From the NCBI GenBank assembly GCA_038230775.1, contig JBBRMQ010000080.1:1-15841 (forward strand): a stretch of 15,841 bases of DNA, written 5' to 3'. Both the position numbers and the translations under genes were made by a program. This document shows, one piece after another, positions 15,750-15,841 of this stretch (the first letter of the stretch is position 1; the number at the start of each line of letters is the position of its first letter). The notes beneath the pieces were generated by a model. That model did no database searches. It worked only from the letters and a program-made list of their open reading frames with translations, and was not told the DNA's origin. This DNA comes from JBBRMQ01 sp038230775 (GTDB taxonomy: Bacteria > Acidobacteriota > Thermoanaerobaculia > Gp7-AA8).

Positions 15750-15841
15750 TCAGAGTCCCTGTTCGACGTGTTCGCCGAACGTTTGCTTCAGCGTGGCGAC
15801 GATCTCGCCGACCGTGCAATCGTTGCGCACGCAATCGACGA
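15750..15841 (-). CDS. C-terminal fragment, possibly methylmalonyl-CoA mutase large subunit
   Basis: An open minus-strand frame enters from the right edge and ends at TGA 15752-15750 after 29 visible codons. The readable part includes CTVGEIVATLKQTFGEH. This matches the style of the last helix of the catalytic chain of methylmalonyl-CoA mutase and related acyl-CoA mutases (typically A-T-x-GEI-x-x-x-L-x-x-V-FGE-x). The fragment lacks all catalytic parts, so this is recognition from a short tail only. The position directly after a convergent repeat supports a true gene end. Confidence 0.5.
   Translation of the reverse strand, partial: VDCVRNDCTVGEIVATLKQTFGEHVEQGL

Overview
The window is about 15.8 kb of GC-rich bacterial chromosome, dense in housekeeping genes. 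The best taxonomic hint is the pair of tandem secreted proteins of the acidobacterial VWFA-related type (TIGR03436-like), together with a DUF6599-type lipoprotein. I therefore suggest Acidobacteriota or a close relative, by inference from gene content only. I see no phage, CRISPR array, tRNA or rRNA. The only hint of an insertion sequence is a short tandem repeat at the left edge.

Layout, left to right. A repeat-filled start (1-287) leads into a MobA-like/MoaC fusion (288-1292, +) and two tandem VWFA-related genes (1338-2897 and 2908-4476, +). These converge, across a 41-bp-armed inverted repeat, on a DUF6599 lipoprotein gene (-) and the leucyl aminopeptidase gene pepA (-, start 7158). A repeat-filled divergent gap follows. 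Next come a sigma-54-dependent NtrC/NtrX-type response regulator (7335-8720, +) and glutamate racemase murI (+, to 9561). A convergent gap separates these from a serine hydrolase of the beta-lactamase fold (9708-11177, -), which is preceded by an overlapping 35-codon signal-peptide ORF (11174-11281, -). Divergent to it is a LolC/LolE-type permease (11373-12596, +). Another convergent repeat gap separates that from a SAM methyltransferase with a coiled-coil tail (-), translationally coupled downstream of carA (13832-14932, -). Divergent to carA is a TPM/YgcG-type membrane protein (14955-15665, +). The right edge carries the last 29 codons of a minus-strand gene that resembles the C-terminus of a methylmalonyl-CoA mutase large subunit.

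Two patterns tie the window together. First, several transcription-unit-leading genes (pepA, the response regulator, the 35-codon ORF before the serine hydrolase, carA, tpm, perhaps mobA-moaC) lack a Shine-Dalgarno sequence. They carry a -10-like hexamer (TATAAT, TATATT, CATAAT, TAGAAT, perhaps TACTCT) only 6-8 nt before the start codon, as expected of leaderless mRNAs. Genes inside units (the VWFA genes, the moaC half of the fusion) do have Shine-Dalgarno-like sequences. The carA and tpm -10 elements overlap, forming a compact bidirectional promoter.

Second, almost every intergenic gap over about 70 bp is filled by a dyad-symmetric repeat. Five unrelated families are present, and all four convergent gene pairs have one between them. 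One repeat occupies the place where the murI start codon should be. I did not find a defence system or biosynthetic cluster. The most original material is the leaderless/bidirectional promoter architecture, the signal-peptide mini-ORF, the MobA-MoaC fusion with an internal start, and the repeat-gene junctions.
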